This document shows positions 8,141 through 16,199 of a stretch of DNA of 64,000 nucleotides, piece after piece. The notes under the pieces are model-generated. The model had not been told where the DNA came from, did not search any database, and worked only from the letters and a program-made list of their open reading frames with translations. This DNA is from Bacilli bacterium. Lineage in GTDB: Bacteria; Bacillota_I; Bacilli_A; RFN20; CAG-826. The stretch covers positions 1 to 64,000 of the forward strand of contig JAFUHI010000007.1 of the NCBI GenBank assembly GCA_017468925.1, in the 5' to 3' direction. Position 1 is the first letter of the stretch; the number at the start of each line of letters is the position of its first letter. The translations under genes were made by a program, and so were the position numbers.

Positions 8141-8217
8141 CTTTCACATAAAAATAAATTTTTAGTGAAAAAAGAAGACATTAAAACTACAATTATTTCG
8201 TTATTGCGGAGAATGTT

Positions 8218-8733
8218 ATGGATTTTAAGAAATACATAGGTATCACAGAGGGTTTTCCTACTGAAGGAATATCATTCAAAGATATGTCGCCATTACTAGC
8301 TGATAAAGAGGCATTTTTGGAGGCGACAAAGGAAATTGCTGCAGTTGTGAAGAAATGGGAGCCAACAATCATAATCGGCCCGGAATCACGTGGCTTTGTG
8401 GTTGGCGCGCCAGTCGCCTATGCTGTTGGAGTCGGTTTTGTGATGGCGAGAAAAAAAGGAAAACTTCCTGGTGAAGTTGTTTCAAAAACATATACATTGG
8501 AATATAACTCTACAGTTATCGAACTTCCTAAATTCTCTATAAAACCTGGCGATAGAGTCGCTATAGTTGATGATTTACTTGCGACCGGAGGAACAATTCA
8601 CGCAGTAAAGGAATTGGTCGAAGAGATGGGCGGAAAAGTTGTTGGAGTCGCTACCCTAATCGAATTGACAGAATTTAAAGCGGCCGATACTTTCGGCGTT
8701 CCATTTGTTTCTTTAATCAAATACGTTCACTAA
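8218..8733 (+). CDS. apt: Adenine phosphoribosyltransferase
   Basis: Converts adenine and PRPP to AMP in purine salvage, in the cytoplasm. The 171-residue length is typical. The PRPP-binding loop VDDLLATGGT is at residues 117-126, and GPESRGFVVGAPVAY matches the family's conserved central block. A GGAG site precedes the ATG. It is monocistronic and converges with the next gene, which is only 3 nt away; its terminator lies inside that gene. Confidence 0.95.
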   Translation: MDFKKYIGITEGFPTEGISFKDMSPLLADKEAFLEATKEIAAVVKKWEPTIIIGPESRGFVVGAPVAYAVGVGFVMARKKGKLPGEVVSKTYTLEYNSTVIELPKFSIKPGDRVAIVDDLLATGGTIHAVKELVEEMGGKVVGVATLIELTEFKAADTFGVPFVSLIKYVH

Positions 8734-8736
8734 AGA

Positions 8737-9144
8737 CTATTTAGCTTCATAGAAATTTCTCATCATTTTGATTTCTATGAAGCTTTTTTTATTCAAGGTT
8801 TCATTTAAAAACATGTTTGCCTCAATTCCATCTAACATATCTATATAATAGATTCCTAGCCTGTATTGATATGGTCGATTGAACTCAAAAACATTAATTT
8901 GATTGTTTTCGATGAAATTGAGATAAGATCCGAAGAACGCCTTCAAATCGTATTCGTCATCGTCAAACCTTACTTTAAGAGCAAATGCGTGCTTGGAAAT
9001 GCCTATATCAACCTCATCAAACGAAGGGTTCGCGCTTTCGCCATTTATATATCCGCGGACCAATTCCGCGTCAGGAAATGATGTTTTCAGATGATTTAAC
9101 AATTCTTCTGATTGTTTTATAGCAAAAAAGATGGTTTTTAACAT
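8737..9144 (-). CDS. Hypothetical protein (135 aa)
   Basis: I do not recognise this protein. It is soluble, has no signal peptide or membrane segment, and is rich in Phe, Asn and Asp (FDDDEYDLKAFFG). It converges with apt, leaving 3 nt between stop codons. The last 16 codons coincide with a long perfect hairpin that also serves as the apt terminator. No clear ribosome-binding site precedes the ATG. Confidence 0.6.
   Translation of the reverse strand: MLKTIFFAIKQSEELLNHLKTSFPDAELVRGYINGESANPSFDEVDIGISKHAFALKVRFDDDEYDLKAFFGSYLNFIENNQINVFEFNRPYQYRLGIYYIDMLDGIEANMFLNETLNKKSFIEIKMMRNFYEAK
8743..8790 (+). terminator. apt terminator embedded in the convergent gene
   Basis: A perfect 14-bp stem (8743-8756 with 8771-8784) with a 14-nt loop and a T-run to 8790. 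It lies inside the coding end of the minus-strand gene 8737-9144. Confidence 0.85.
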
Positions 9145-9204
9145 AATTAAAATTATATTAAATTTTGAAGATGATAATATACAATTATGTCTTAGGGGAA
9201 AACA

Positions 9205-11601
9205 ATGGAAGACGAAAAGGTATTAGACATTAAAGAAAGAACAAATCAAATATATGATTCGATGAAACTTAGGCAAAAAGCTACGTTGCTATATGGAAAT
9301 GAATTTACTCATACCAACGCAATTCCTAAATGCGGTATCAGGTCAGTATCTTTATTTGATGGGCCTCAAGGACCTGCTAAATCTGTCGTCAACGGAACCA
9401 ATGCAAAAGCATCATCTTTCCCTTCACCCTGCCTCCTAGCTTGCTCATGGGATCCAGAATTAATCCAAGACGTTGGAAAGGCAATTGGCAAAGAAGCAGC
9501 GCACTATAAGATTGACGTACTTTTAGCACCTGGTGCGAATATAAAAAGAAACCCTTTGTGCGGAAGGAATTTTGAATACTTTTCTGAGGATCCTTTGCTA
9601 AGCGGAAAAATGGCCGCCGGATATATAAATGGAGTTCAATCTAATGGCGTTGGTTGTTGCATAAAACATTTCGCCGCGAACAACCAAGAGACCAATAGGA
9701 TGATGTATAGCTCTGAAATAGATCCTAGAGCGTTGCAAGAGATATATCTAAAAGGTTTCAAAATCGCGATTGATGAATCTAATCCTTGGGCGGTAATGTG
9801 TTCTTATAACAAATTAAGAGGCATCTATTGCTCGGAAAACGAATGGCTGCTCAATAAGACCTTAAGAGATCAATGGGGATATGAAGGACCTGTCATCAGT
9901 GATTGGGGCGCGGTTTTGCATCCTGTTTTGTGTCACAACGCTGGCCTAGATTTGGAAATGCCATGCAAAGAAAATAGATCAAAGCAGATTGCCAAATCAG
10001 TGAAAAAAGGATTGATATCCCAGCAAATGTTTGAGAAATCAGTCAAAAGAATGATTGAATTATCACTTAAAACCGGCAATTACAGCGACGAAGGATTTAG
10101 TTACGATCATTCTTATGAAATGACATTAAAAGCCGCTGAAGAGTCAATGGTCTTAGCTAAAAATACAGGCATATTGCCTTTATCATCATATGATGATTGC
10201 TGCATTATAGGCGCATATGCTAAAGAACCTAGATTCCAAGGCCTTGGCTCTGCCGAAGTCAAGCCATATACAGTCACATCTCTATTGGATTTCGCCAAGA
10301 CGAAAAAAGGAAAACCCATTCCTTTTGAAAAGGGATATAGAATGGATGATACTGAGGACAAAAATCTAATCTTTAAAGCCGTGGATTTGGCCTCTTCCAA
10401 GAAAAAAGTCATATTGGTTTTAGGCCTAAAAGATTGCTATGACAAAGAGGGGATTGATAGGCCAGACATGAGGCTTCCAGAAAGCCAAGTTAGCCTCTTC
10501 AAAGCCATTTATTCAGTTAACCAAAATGTAATTGTCGTTATCTGTACCGGAGCGCCTGTCGAGCTTCCGTTTGTCGATGACGCAAAAGCAGTCTTGTTAT
10601 CGTATTTAGGCGGTGCTGCGACTGGTGAAGCCATCCATAAAATATTAACTGGGCAAGTTAATCCAAGCGGCAAAACTGCAGAGACATGGCCGTTACATTA
10701 TTACGATGTCCCTAACTACGCCAATTACACACAAGATGGATTGCAAGTCTTATATAAAGAAAGCATTTATGTTGGCTATAGGTATTATGTGACTGCAAAT
10801 AAAAAGACTATGTTCCCATTTGGTCATGGGTTAAGTTATTCGCGATTTGAATATTCTAATTTGAAGATCAATAAAGACAAAATAGATGACAATAAACCTG
10901 CAATAGTCACCCTAAATGTGAAGAATACATCTAAAATCCCAGGTAAAGAGGTCGTGCAGCTATATATCTCTGCAAAAAGCGCCTCTATTTTCAGAGTCAA
11001 AAGAGAATTAAAGGGATTTAAAAAGATATTCTTAGATGCTGGAGAACAAAAAACAATTGAGTTTGAAGTGGGTTTTGATGATTTTGCTCATTGGTCAACG
11101 ACAAGTGAGAAATTCGAAGTCGAAGGCGGGGAATATTTACTTGAAATCGGAAGCAGTGTTGAAGACATTAGATTAAGCGAAAAGATTGATGTTGTATCTG
11201 GTTACAAAGAAAACAAATACTACCATATTTCATTCCTCCCATCTTATTACAATTTGGAAAAAGATAGAGACTTCAATGTCATGGACTATGAGTTTGAAAT
11301 GCTTCTAGACCATCACATCAAATACTCCAAAAAGAAAAGATTCGATTGGAATTCTTCCTTGAATTCTCTTTCGAAGAAAAGAGTGTTCAAAAAGGTCATT
11401 AAAGAGATAGAAAACGGGCAAGAAAAAAGAGGTTTCCCGCCTAATATACAAAAATTAATCGCTAACGAAACGATGTCTTATCCAATAAGGCTATACGCTC
11501 CATATTTTGGAGAAAGGAAATTGAAGGTGCTTTTAGATAGAGCAAATCGCAGGCCATTGCTTGCGATCAAAGATAGACTTTTCTATGTAAGGAAAAAATA
11601 A
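9205..11601 (+). CDS. Glycoside hydrolase family 3 (beta-glucosidase-like)
   Basis: A retaining GH3 exo-glycosidase. The N-terminal barrel carries FDGPQGP (51-57), KHF at 154-156 and nucleophile Asp233 in VISDWG. The alpha/beta sandwich follows, then a fibronectin III-like domain (KEVVQLYISA and KGFKKI, near 590-630). About 130 residues at the C-terminus (Lys/Arg-rich) have no family match that I recognise. No signal peptide, so it should act on imported oligosaccharides in the cytoplasm. An AGGGG site precedes the ATG. The next gene overlaps by 1 nt, implying an operon with the hydrolase. The exact sugar cannot be told from sequence alone. Confidence 0.9.
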   Translation: MEDEKVLDIKERTNQIYDSMKLRQKATLLYGNEFTHTNAIPKCGIRSVSLFDGPQGPAKSVVNGTNAKASSFPSPCLLACSWDPELIQDVGKAIGKEAAHYKIDVLLAPGANIKRNPLCGRNFEYFSEDPLLSGKMAAGYINGVQSNGVGCCIKHFAANNQETNRMMYSSEIDPRALQEIYLKGFKIAIDESNPWAVMCSYNKLRGIYCSENEWLLNKTLRDQWGYEGPVISDWGAVLHPVLCHNAGLDLEMPCKENRSKQIAKSVKKGLISQQMFEKSVKRMIELSLKTGNYSDEGFSYDHSYEMTLKAAEESMVLAKNTGILPLSSYDDCCIIGAYAKEPRFQGLGSAEVKPYTVTSLLDFAKTKKGKPIPFEKGYRMDDTEDKNLIFKAVDLASSKKKVILVLGLKDCYDKEGIDRPDMRLPESQVSLFKAIYSVNQNVIVVICTGAPVELPFVDDAKAVLLSYLGGAATGEAIHKILTGQVNPSGKTAETWPLHYYDVPNYANYTQDGLQVLYKESIYVGYRYYVTANKKTMFPFGHGLSYSRFEYSNLKINKDKIDDNKPAIVTLNVKNTSKIPGKEVVQLYISAKSASIFRVKRELKGFKKIFLDAGEQKTIEFEVGFDDFAHWSTTSEKFEVEGGEYLLEIGSSVEDIRLSEKIDVVSGYKENKYYHISFLPSYYNLEKDRDFNVMDYEFEMLLDHHIKYSKKKRFDWNSSLNSLSKKRVFKKVIKEIENGQEKRGFPPNIQKLIANETMSYPIRLYAPYFGERKLKVLLDRANRRPLLAIKDRLFYVRKK

Positions 11602-12539
11602 TGATATTTCTTCTCTTATATCTCTATATAGCGAAAATGCTTGATAAAAATATGTGCCGCCGCTGGGATGGTTCGCCAGCCTTACCTTATTTCAAATCAT
11701 CTGATTTAGGAATTGAAGAAAAAAGGTTTTCATTTAAATCTGGCAAAAACACCCTTTATGGTTCTAAATATTTCAAAAAAGGCGTGATTTACAGGGATTT
11801 AGTTGTGTTTTTTCATGGAATAGGTGCTGGAAGAAACGCTTATATGAAGGAGATATCTGAGTTTGTTAAACATGGATATCTTGTCTACGCATATGACTAC
11901 ACAGGATGCATGGAATCCGAAGGAAATAATATAATCGGACTTGGCCAACCTTTAAAAGATGTCGAACGCTTTTTTGAATATTTAGACACCGACGAAAACG
12001 CAAAAGGACTAAATAGATTTGCGGTCGGTCATTCCTGGGGAGGATATGTGGCATCATATTCAATCGGCAATGAGGAATTCAGAATCAAAAAGGCCGTCTC
12101 TATGGCAGGTTTCTTAAAGCCAGAAGACCAATATTATGATTCAGCGCCTCAGCTTAAGAAATTTAAAATATTCCTCAGGTTATATTTCAAAAACAGGCTT
12201 AAAAATTATGGTAATGTTGACGTAAAAGAAACAATAAAAAACACAAAGGCTCCTTTCCTATATGTTCAAGGAATCCAAGACAAAACCGTCCCTTATAAGA
12301 ACAATGGAAAAGCCATAGAAGAATTATCTAGAGAAAATAAGTCAATAAAAACCAAGATATTTGAGCACAGAGGGCATAATATTCACATGTCTAACGATGC
12401 AGAGAATTATTGCGCAAGTCTATTGAATGAAGGCCTAAATAAACCCAACAACAAACCAGAACTTGCAATGGATATACAAAAAGCCACCGTAGAAGATCCA
12501 CGGGTTATGAAATGTATATTCGACTTCCTTAATTCGTAG
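11601..12539 (+). CDS. Alpha/beta hydrolase (serine esterase-like)
   Basis: The nucleophile elbow GHSWGG places Ser145, with the oxyanion-side motif FFHGIG and a late HRGHNIHM holding the likely catalytic His. The Asp is probably in QGIQDKTVP. The 312-residue length is normal for Hydrolase_4/DLH-like enzymes. A hydrophobic N-terminus (IFLLLYLYIA) might anchor it. Start and GH3 stop overlap by 1 nt, so the enzyme may remove acyl decorations from the glycan handled by its partner; that is inference. Confidence 0.85.
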   Translation: MIFLLLYLYIAKMLDKNMCRRWDGSPALPYFKSSDLGIEEKRFSFKSGKNTLYGSKYFKKGVIYRDLVVFFHGIGAGRNAYMKEISEFVKHGYLVYAYDYTGCMESEGNNIIGLGQPLKDVERFFEYLDTDENAKGLNRFAVGHSWGGYVASYSIGNEEFRIKKAVSMAGFLKPEDQYYDSAPQLKKFKIFLRLYFKNRLKNYGNVDVKETIKNTKAPFLYVQGIQDKTVPYKNNGKAIEELSRENKSIKTKIFEHRGHNIHMSNDAENYCASLLNEGLNKPNNKPELAMDIQKATVEDPRVMKCIFDFLNS

Positions 12540-12557
12540 AGTTATATTATTTATCGT

Positions 12558-12642
12558 GCACCGATGGCGGAATTGGTATACGCGCTAGTTTCAGGAGCTA
12601 GTCGGGAGACCGGTACGAGTTCAAGTCTCGTTCGGTGCACCA
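12558..12642 (+). tRNA. tRNA-Leu (anticodon CAG)
   Basis: An 85-nt class II tRNA with encoded CCA. Acceptor GCACCGA pairs with TCGGTGC, the anticodon loop is TTCAGGA, and the long variable arm is CGG-GAGA-CCG. It reads CTG. Confidence 0.95.
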
Positions 12643-12651
12643 AATCTTACT

Positions 12652-12728
12652 GCGCCCGTAGCTCAGCTGGATAGAGTACAAGCCCCCGAAGTTTGTTGTC
12701 GGACGTTCGAATCGTCTCGGGCGCGCCA
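12652..12728 (+). tRNA. tRNA-Arg (anticodon CCG) with C at position 33
   Basis: A 77-nt cloverleaf with encoded GCCA. Acceptor GCGCCCG pairs with CGGGCGC; D arm GCTC/GAGT; anticodon stem CAAGC/GTTTG with one G-U. The seven-base loop is CCCCGAA, which puts anticodon CCG at 34-36 and C, not the nearly universal U, at position 33. It lies 9 nt after tRNA-Leu and is probably co-transcribed. Confidence 0.85.
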
Positions 12729-12742
12729 TTGGAAAAAGTGTG

Positions 12743-12770
12743 ACATTCTGGTAACACAGGATGTTTTTTT
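12743..12770 (+). terminator. Terminator of the Leu-Arg tRNA unit
   Basis: ACATTCTG pairs with CAGGATGT (one T-G) around loop GTAACA, followed by seven T. Confidence 0.85.
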
Positions 12771-12879
12771 CTTTATAATATATACAAAGTATATAAATGA
12801 TAGTAAATGTTAGTTGAAAAAATGGCATTGTCACATTGCTAAATTGTTTCTCAAATAATCAATATCAAAGATATTTTTC

Positions 12880-12909
12880 TTGACATAGTTTTTAATGGTG
12901 CATGATAAT
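12880..12909 (+). promoter_or_regulatory. Promoter of a short tRNA-like transcription unit
   Basis: Perfect TTGACA (12880-12885), then GATAAT (12904-12909) with an 18-bp spacer (TGATAA with 17). Start of transcription is expected near 12914. Confidence 0.7.
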
Positions 12910-12913
12910 ATAA

Positions 12914-12972
12914 GTGGGCTGAGGCAATCCTCTAGGTCCACCGAAACGCGGGAGTACTTCCGCACTTTTTTC
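12914..12972 (+). ncRNA. Short structured RNA ending in a terminator; possible tRNA remnant
   Basis: Directly after the promoter, GTGGGC (12914-12919) pairs with GTCCAC (12936-12941), enclosing GAGG-CAAT-CCTC. GCGGGA-GTAC-TTCCGC (12948-12963) and a T-run then form an intrinsic terminator. The strand AATCCTCTAGGTCCACCG resembles the T-arm and acceptor end of a tRNA with CCG in place of CCA, so this may be a tRNA gene that lost its middle. It could instead be the leader of the DUF3800 gene starting at 12978. Confidence 0.5.
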
Positions 12973-12977
12973 TTTCT

Positions 12978-13643
12978 ATGACAAAAGAATTATCTATTTA
13001 CATTGATGAAACTGGCGATTTTGGCCCATATGATTCTAATACAAAAATCTATGGCGTTGCTTTTGTTTTGTGCGAAGATTTAGATAAATGTGACCCATAT
13101 TTAAGGAAGTTTTATCGAAGGTTAAAGGGTAAAGAAGCCGGTGATTTTCCAATACATGTCGGCCCATTAATTAGAAGAGAAGGCCCGTATAGTGGTTTAA
13201 ATTACGAATCACGTCTAGTTCTATTTGATATTATTTTCGATTTACTAATCGATTCACCTATTAATGTATTAGCCACCAAAGTTAGAAAAAGTGATAAATC
13301 TACTGATGAAGAAATGGCTAAGGCTCTATCGAAATTAATTAGAGATAACATCCAGTATTTTGAATCATTTGATACAATTAATATTTATTATGATAATGGT
13401 CAATCGCAATTAAGATCGTTATTACTAGGTATTTTTAGTGCTAATTTTTTGAATTTTGAAATGATATTAGCTAGACAAAGTGAACATCCATTTATGCAAT
13501 TAGCGGATTTGGTTGCCTCTTTAGTATTGCTTGATTATAAAACTAAAGAAGGGAATCTATCCACAAGCGAAAGTGAATTCTTTGCTGGCAGACGAAAACT
13601 AAAGAAAGTCTATTTATCAGCTTTAAAAAAGAAAATGAAGTAA
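12978..13643 (+). CDS. DUF3800 domain protein
   Basis: A 221-residue soluble protein with the three hallmark acidic motifs of DUF3800: IDETGD at residues 7-12, YYDNGQ near 138 and QLADLVA near 175. The family is thought to have an RNase H-like fold and is common on mobile elements; its biochemical role is unknown. The start codon follows a terminator T-run by a few bases and has no ribosome-binding site, so expression may require read-through. Its position right after tRNA genes fits insertion at a tRNA hot spot. Confidence 0.8.
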   Translation: MTKELSIYIDETGDFGPYDSNTKIYGVAFVLCEDLDKCDPYLRKFYRRLKGKEAGDFPIHVGPLIRREGPYSGLNYESRLVLFDIIFDLLIDSPINVLATKVRKSDKSTDEEMAKALSKLIRDNIQYFESFDTINIYYDNGQSQLRSLLLGIFSANFLNFEMILARQSEHPFMQLADLVASLVLLDYKTKEGNLSTSESEFFAGRRKLKKVYLSALKKKMK

Positions 13644-13727
13644 AGACTTATAACTAATAGGGTACGAACTTTAGAGCAATGGTGCGAGATTGCATCAAAA
13701 TTGGTCTAGGGTTCCATCCAAACATAT

Positions 13728-13750
13728 GAGCCTTAATGGCTCTTTTTTTG
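13728..13750 (+). terminator. Terminator after the DUF3800 gene
   Basis: GAGCC-TTAAT-GGCTC followed by seven T. Confidence 0.85.
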
Positions 13751-13898
13751 TGCTTATAAACCCCCCAGTTTCAAGCAAATGATGAGCGATTCTGCACATA
13801 TGTTTTCAGTCTTTTCTTTAAATGATTTAAATTTAATTTTAAATAATATTTTTTAAAAAGTATCGATAATACCTTGCTTTTTAATTTTAGAAAATCGA

Positions 13899-13932
13899 CA
13901 ATATGTCTATTAATAGATAAATGTCTATTGTA
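13899..13932. promoter_or_regulatory. Candidate operator of the TetR regulator
   Basis: A perfect 12-bp palindrome TCTATTAATAGA (13906-13917) is nested in a wider inverted repeat ACAATA...TATTGT, and ATGTCTATT occurs twice. It lies 44-77 bp before the tetR-type start, a usual place for autoregulation. Confidence 0.5.
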
Positions 13933-13975
13933 AAAATTTGCTATTTTTATTAAAATTTTTCCTGGTGAATTAAGC

Positions 13976-14497
13976 GTGGATAGAAGAATTAAAAAAACCG
14001 AAAAAGCAGTGGAAGACGCTTTTATAAATTTGGTAATCGATGAGGGCTATGACTCGATTAAGATTTCTGAAATCGTTGAAATTGCGAACGTAAATCGCTC
14101 TACTTTTTATCTTCATTATCAATCTCTAAGCGACATTCTTTATGCGCTAGAAAACAAGGAAGCGGCCAATTTTGCAGAAATAGCTAAGATTGGACATTCT
14201 TCCTTGTATGAGCTTCTAATCGATTTCTGCGACCAATCTACAAAGGATAAAAGGCAACTACAAGCAATCCTTTCATCTCGTGGCAATAAATTCCTTGCAA
14301 AGATCGAAGTGCTATTTAAAAAAGACTTCCAAAGACTCATTTCGAATTATAAAAAGTCTTCATCAGAGTCTTATCAATATATTGTAAAGTTTTTAATTGA
14401 CGGATTTTTTGGTTCAGTTCTTAAATGGCTAGAAAATGGGTGCAAACCATCGAAAACCAAATTCGTTCAAACGATTATAGATTTTTATTTTAAATAG
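13976..14497 (+). CDS. TetR/AcrR family transcriptional regulator
   Basis: A 173-residue protein with the N-terminal TetR helix-turn-helix: KTEKAVEDAFINLVIDEGYD, then ANVNRSTFYLHYQS at about 42-55. The C-terminal ligand domain is of the short kind found in Firmicutes regulators. The start is GTG 13976; the ribosome-binding site is poor. No adjacent target gene is evident, since the next gene on the other side is a tRNA on the opposite strand. It probably represses itself through the palindrome upstream. Confidence 0.85.
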   Translation: MDRRIKKTEKAVEDAFINLVIDEGYDSIKISEIVEIANVNRSTFYLHYQSLSDILYALENKEAANFAEIAKIGHSSLYELLIDFCDQSTKDKRQLQAILSSRGNKFLAKIEVLFKKDFQRLISNYKKSSSESYQYIVKFLIDGFFGSVLKWLENGCKPSKTKFVQTIIDFYFK

Positions 14498-14505
14498 ATT
14501 TTCAA

Positions 14506-14547
14506 TAAAAAAACGAGTTGATCATGTCGTCAACTCGCATTTTTTTC
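14506..14547. terminator. Bidirectional terminator between tetR and tRNA-Leu
   Basis: CGAGTTGA (14514-14521) pairs with TCAACTCG (14530-14537). The hairpin is preceded by an A-run and followed by a T-run, so it can stop transcription from both sides. Confidence 0.85.
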
Positions 14548-14549
14548 TA

Positions 14550-14635
14550 TGGTGCCCAAAGGGGGACTTGAACCCCCACGGTATCGCTACCAGTGGATTT
14601 TGAGTCCACCGCGTCTACCATTCCACCATTCGGGC
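14550..14635 (-). tRNA. tRNA-Leu (anticodon CAA)
   Basis: An 86-nt class II tRNA with encoded CCA. Acceptor GCCCGAA pairs with TTTGGGC, anticodon stem GTGGA/TCCAC with loop CTCAAAA, variable arm GGTA-GCGA-TACC, T arm GGGGG/CCCCC. A TATAAT box lies upstream on this strand (plus coordinates 14649-14654). Confidence 0.95.
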
Positions 14636-14691
14636 ACTCGGCTTGTGTATTATAGATTAGAGTTTCAAAAAAATAAATATTGTTTTGCGAA

Positions 14692-15816
14692 TTATAATTG
14701 CTTTATGAATGTTTGAACCAATCTATGATCCCTTAGGACGAATCTGCTAGATAGAAGATTAATGATGTTTAAATTGTCTTCCAAAGTGAGATTTGTCTCA
14801 CAGAATTTGATTTTGTTGTCGATTATCATGTCATAAACGACTGCGACAGGCGCTAAAGCAATCCCAGAATTCCTGTAATTGTCCCTGACTCCGATTAGGC
14901 AAAATTCATATACATCCGGATGTTTAATCTTTTTTAGGAGTTTTGGCAATATCCAAGGTCTAATTTTTCCACCTGTTTTGTTCAATATATCCGCTATATA
15001 AGGCATCATGATTGCGAAAGCGACTACCTTATTGTCTTTATCGACGACCATCGAAATGTATTTGTAAGATAAAACCAATTTAAATGATTTTATCATGTCC
15101 TCGACCTGTTCTTTTAAGAATGGGACGGTCTGATAAAGGCCGGAATAAGATTCTTCGACGATATCAAAGAATTGCTGCCCATATTCTTTTAATAATTTAT
15201 TCGTGTTCTTTATGTCGACATATTTGAGGTCAAATTTTTTTAGAAGCATCGACACGACTCTTTTAACTTTTTCAACATCTTCCTCTGGGTTCATCCTAGC
15301 TTGGTGGGCTATCCAGGTCGCTTCTTTGGAATATCCGCATTTCTCAAGAAGGTCCTTGTAGTAGGGGTAGTTGTAATTCTCCGACAATGTGGTGGGTTCT
15401 TCAAAACCTTCGACCAAAAGGCCCTCTTTCTCCATATCAGAGAAACCCATCGGGCCGAAAACCGTATCCATGCCTTTGTTTCTCGCCCAATTCTCCACTG
15501 AAAAGAGCAAAGCTTGGCAGACTTCCAAATCATCTATGAGGTCAAGCCTAGTGAACCTTACCCTTTTTTGATTCCATTTCTCATTCGCGGCCTTTTGGAG
15601 AATGCCCCCAATCCTTCCTACCATTTTTCCATCTCTATAGGCGTTGAAATATATGGCCTCACATGTTTTGTAGTAGAAGTAATCGCTTCTGAACAATTTC
15701 TTCTCGTCCATATATAGATTCGGGGAATAATAAGGGCATCCTTTATAAAGTTTTAAAGGAAATTCTAAAAATTCTTTTTGCTGTCTTTTGGTTTTGACTT
15801 CTTTAATTTCAATCAT
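14692..15816 (-). CDS. GNAT-superfamily protein, YghO-like
   Basis: A 374-residue soluble protein with an N-terminal block FLEFPLKLYKGCPYYSPNLY and a central FGPMGFSDMEKEGLLVEGF typical of the YghO-like acyltransferase family, whose substrate is unknown. The C-terminal half carries a GNAT-like segment (YEFCLIGVRDNYRNSGIALA) where acyl-CoA would bind. The gene lies downstream of the rubredoxin gene, separated by a terminator. The ribosome-binding site is weak. Confidence 0.75.
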   Translation of the reverse strand: MIEIKEVKTKRQQKEFLEFPLKLYKGCPYYSPNLYMDEKKLFRSDYFYYKTCEAIYFNAYRDGKMVGRIGGILQKAANEKWNQKRVRFTRLDLIDDLEVCQALLFSVENWARNKGMDTVFGPMGFSDMEKEGLLVEGFEEPTTLSENYNYPYYKDLLEKCGYSKEATWIAHQARMNPEEDVEKVKRVVSMLLKKFDLKYVDIKNTNKLLKEYGQQFFDIVEESYSGLYQTVPFLKEQVEDMIKSFKLVLSYKYISMVVDKDNKVVAFAIMMPYIADILNKTGGKIRPWILPKLLKKIKHPDVYEFCLIGVRDNYRNSGIALAPVAVVYDMIIDNKIKFCETNLTLEDNLNIINLLSSRFVLRDHRLVQTFIKQL

Positions 15817-15859
15817 CTTGCTTCAATTCTAATTCACCAATAACTTTTTGCAAGCAAAC

Positions 15860-15883
15860 AAAAAAACCACGATTTCTCGCGGT
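15860..15883 (-). terminator. Terminator of the rubredoxin gene
   Basis: On the minus strand ACCGCGA-GAAA-TCGTGGT (one G-U) is followed by a run of T, 3 nt after the stop codon. Confidence 0.85.
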
Positions 15884-15885
15884 TT

Positions 15886-16047
15886 TTATTGAGCCTTCTC
15901 GAACATGTCTTTTCCGACCCCACAGATTGGGCAAACCCAATCATCTGGGATATCTTCGAATGCGGTTCCTGGGGCAATGCCTCCATCAGGATCACCGACT
16001 TCTGGATCGTAGACATATCCGCAAGCCATGCAGACGTATTTGTCCAT
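15886..16047 (-). CDS. Rubredoxin
   Basis: A 53-residue iron protein, below common length cut-offs. Two CxxC pairs, YVCMACGY (Cys6, Cys9) and VCPICGVGK (Cys39, Cys42), ligate one Fe; [14 protein letters not shown] is the family signature. A strong AAGGAG site precedes the ATG. It is a cytoplasmic one-electron carrier. In anaerobes rubredoxin usually feeds flavoproteins or peroxide/oxygen reductases; no such partner is adjacent, though a flavin reductase and a nitroreductase lie elsewhere in the window. Confidence 0.95.
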   Translation of the reverse strand: MDKYVCMACGYVYDPEVGDPDGGIAPGTAFEDIPDDWVCPICGVGKDMFEKAQ

Positions 16048-16199
16048 AAAATTCTCCTTGTTTATTTAATGGTATCTTATTTTCGATAAACAACAAATCT
16101 TTTTGCTTCGGTAGACAAAAATCTAGAAAGCGTCTAAAAATGGTTTAAAAAAGCCCTCTATCTATTTATTATTAATATATAAATTAAGGAGTTTTAGTA

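Larger units (their letters stand above)
7802..8217. other. Gene-free stretch between ldhA and apt
   Basis: Divergent promoter region of about 415 bp. It holds two GATATC boxes (7823-7841) near the ldhA start, repeat copy B (7936-8020) and terminator copy B (8119-8140). I see no coding frame with a ribosome-binding site in it. Confidence 0.6.
13644..13975. other. Gene-free stretch between DUF3800 and the TetR gene
   Basis: About 330 bp. The first 84 bp (13644-13727) contain GGGTTCCATCC, faintly T-arm-like, but I could not fold a tRNA from it. A terminator (13728-13750) and a palindromic operator candidate (13899-13932) occupy the rest, which is very AT-rich. Confidence 0.5.

Noticed and set aside
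13644-13727. Possible degenerate tRNA after the DUF3800 gene
   Set aside because: A T-arm-like GGGTTCCATCC occurs, but no acceptor, D or anticodon stems could be paired.
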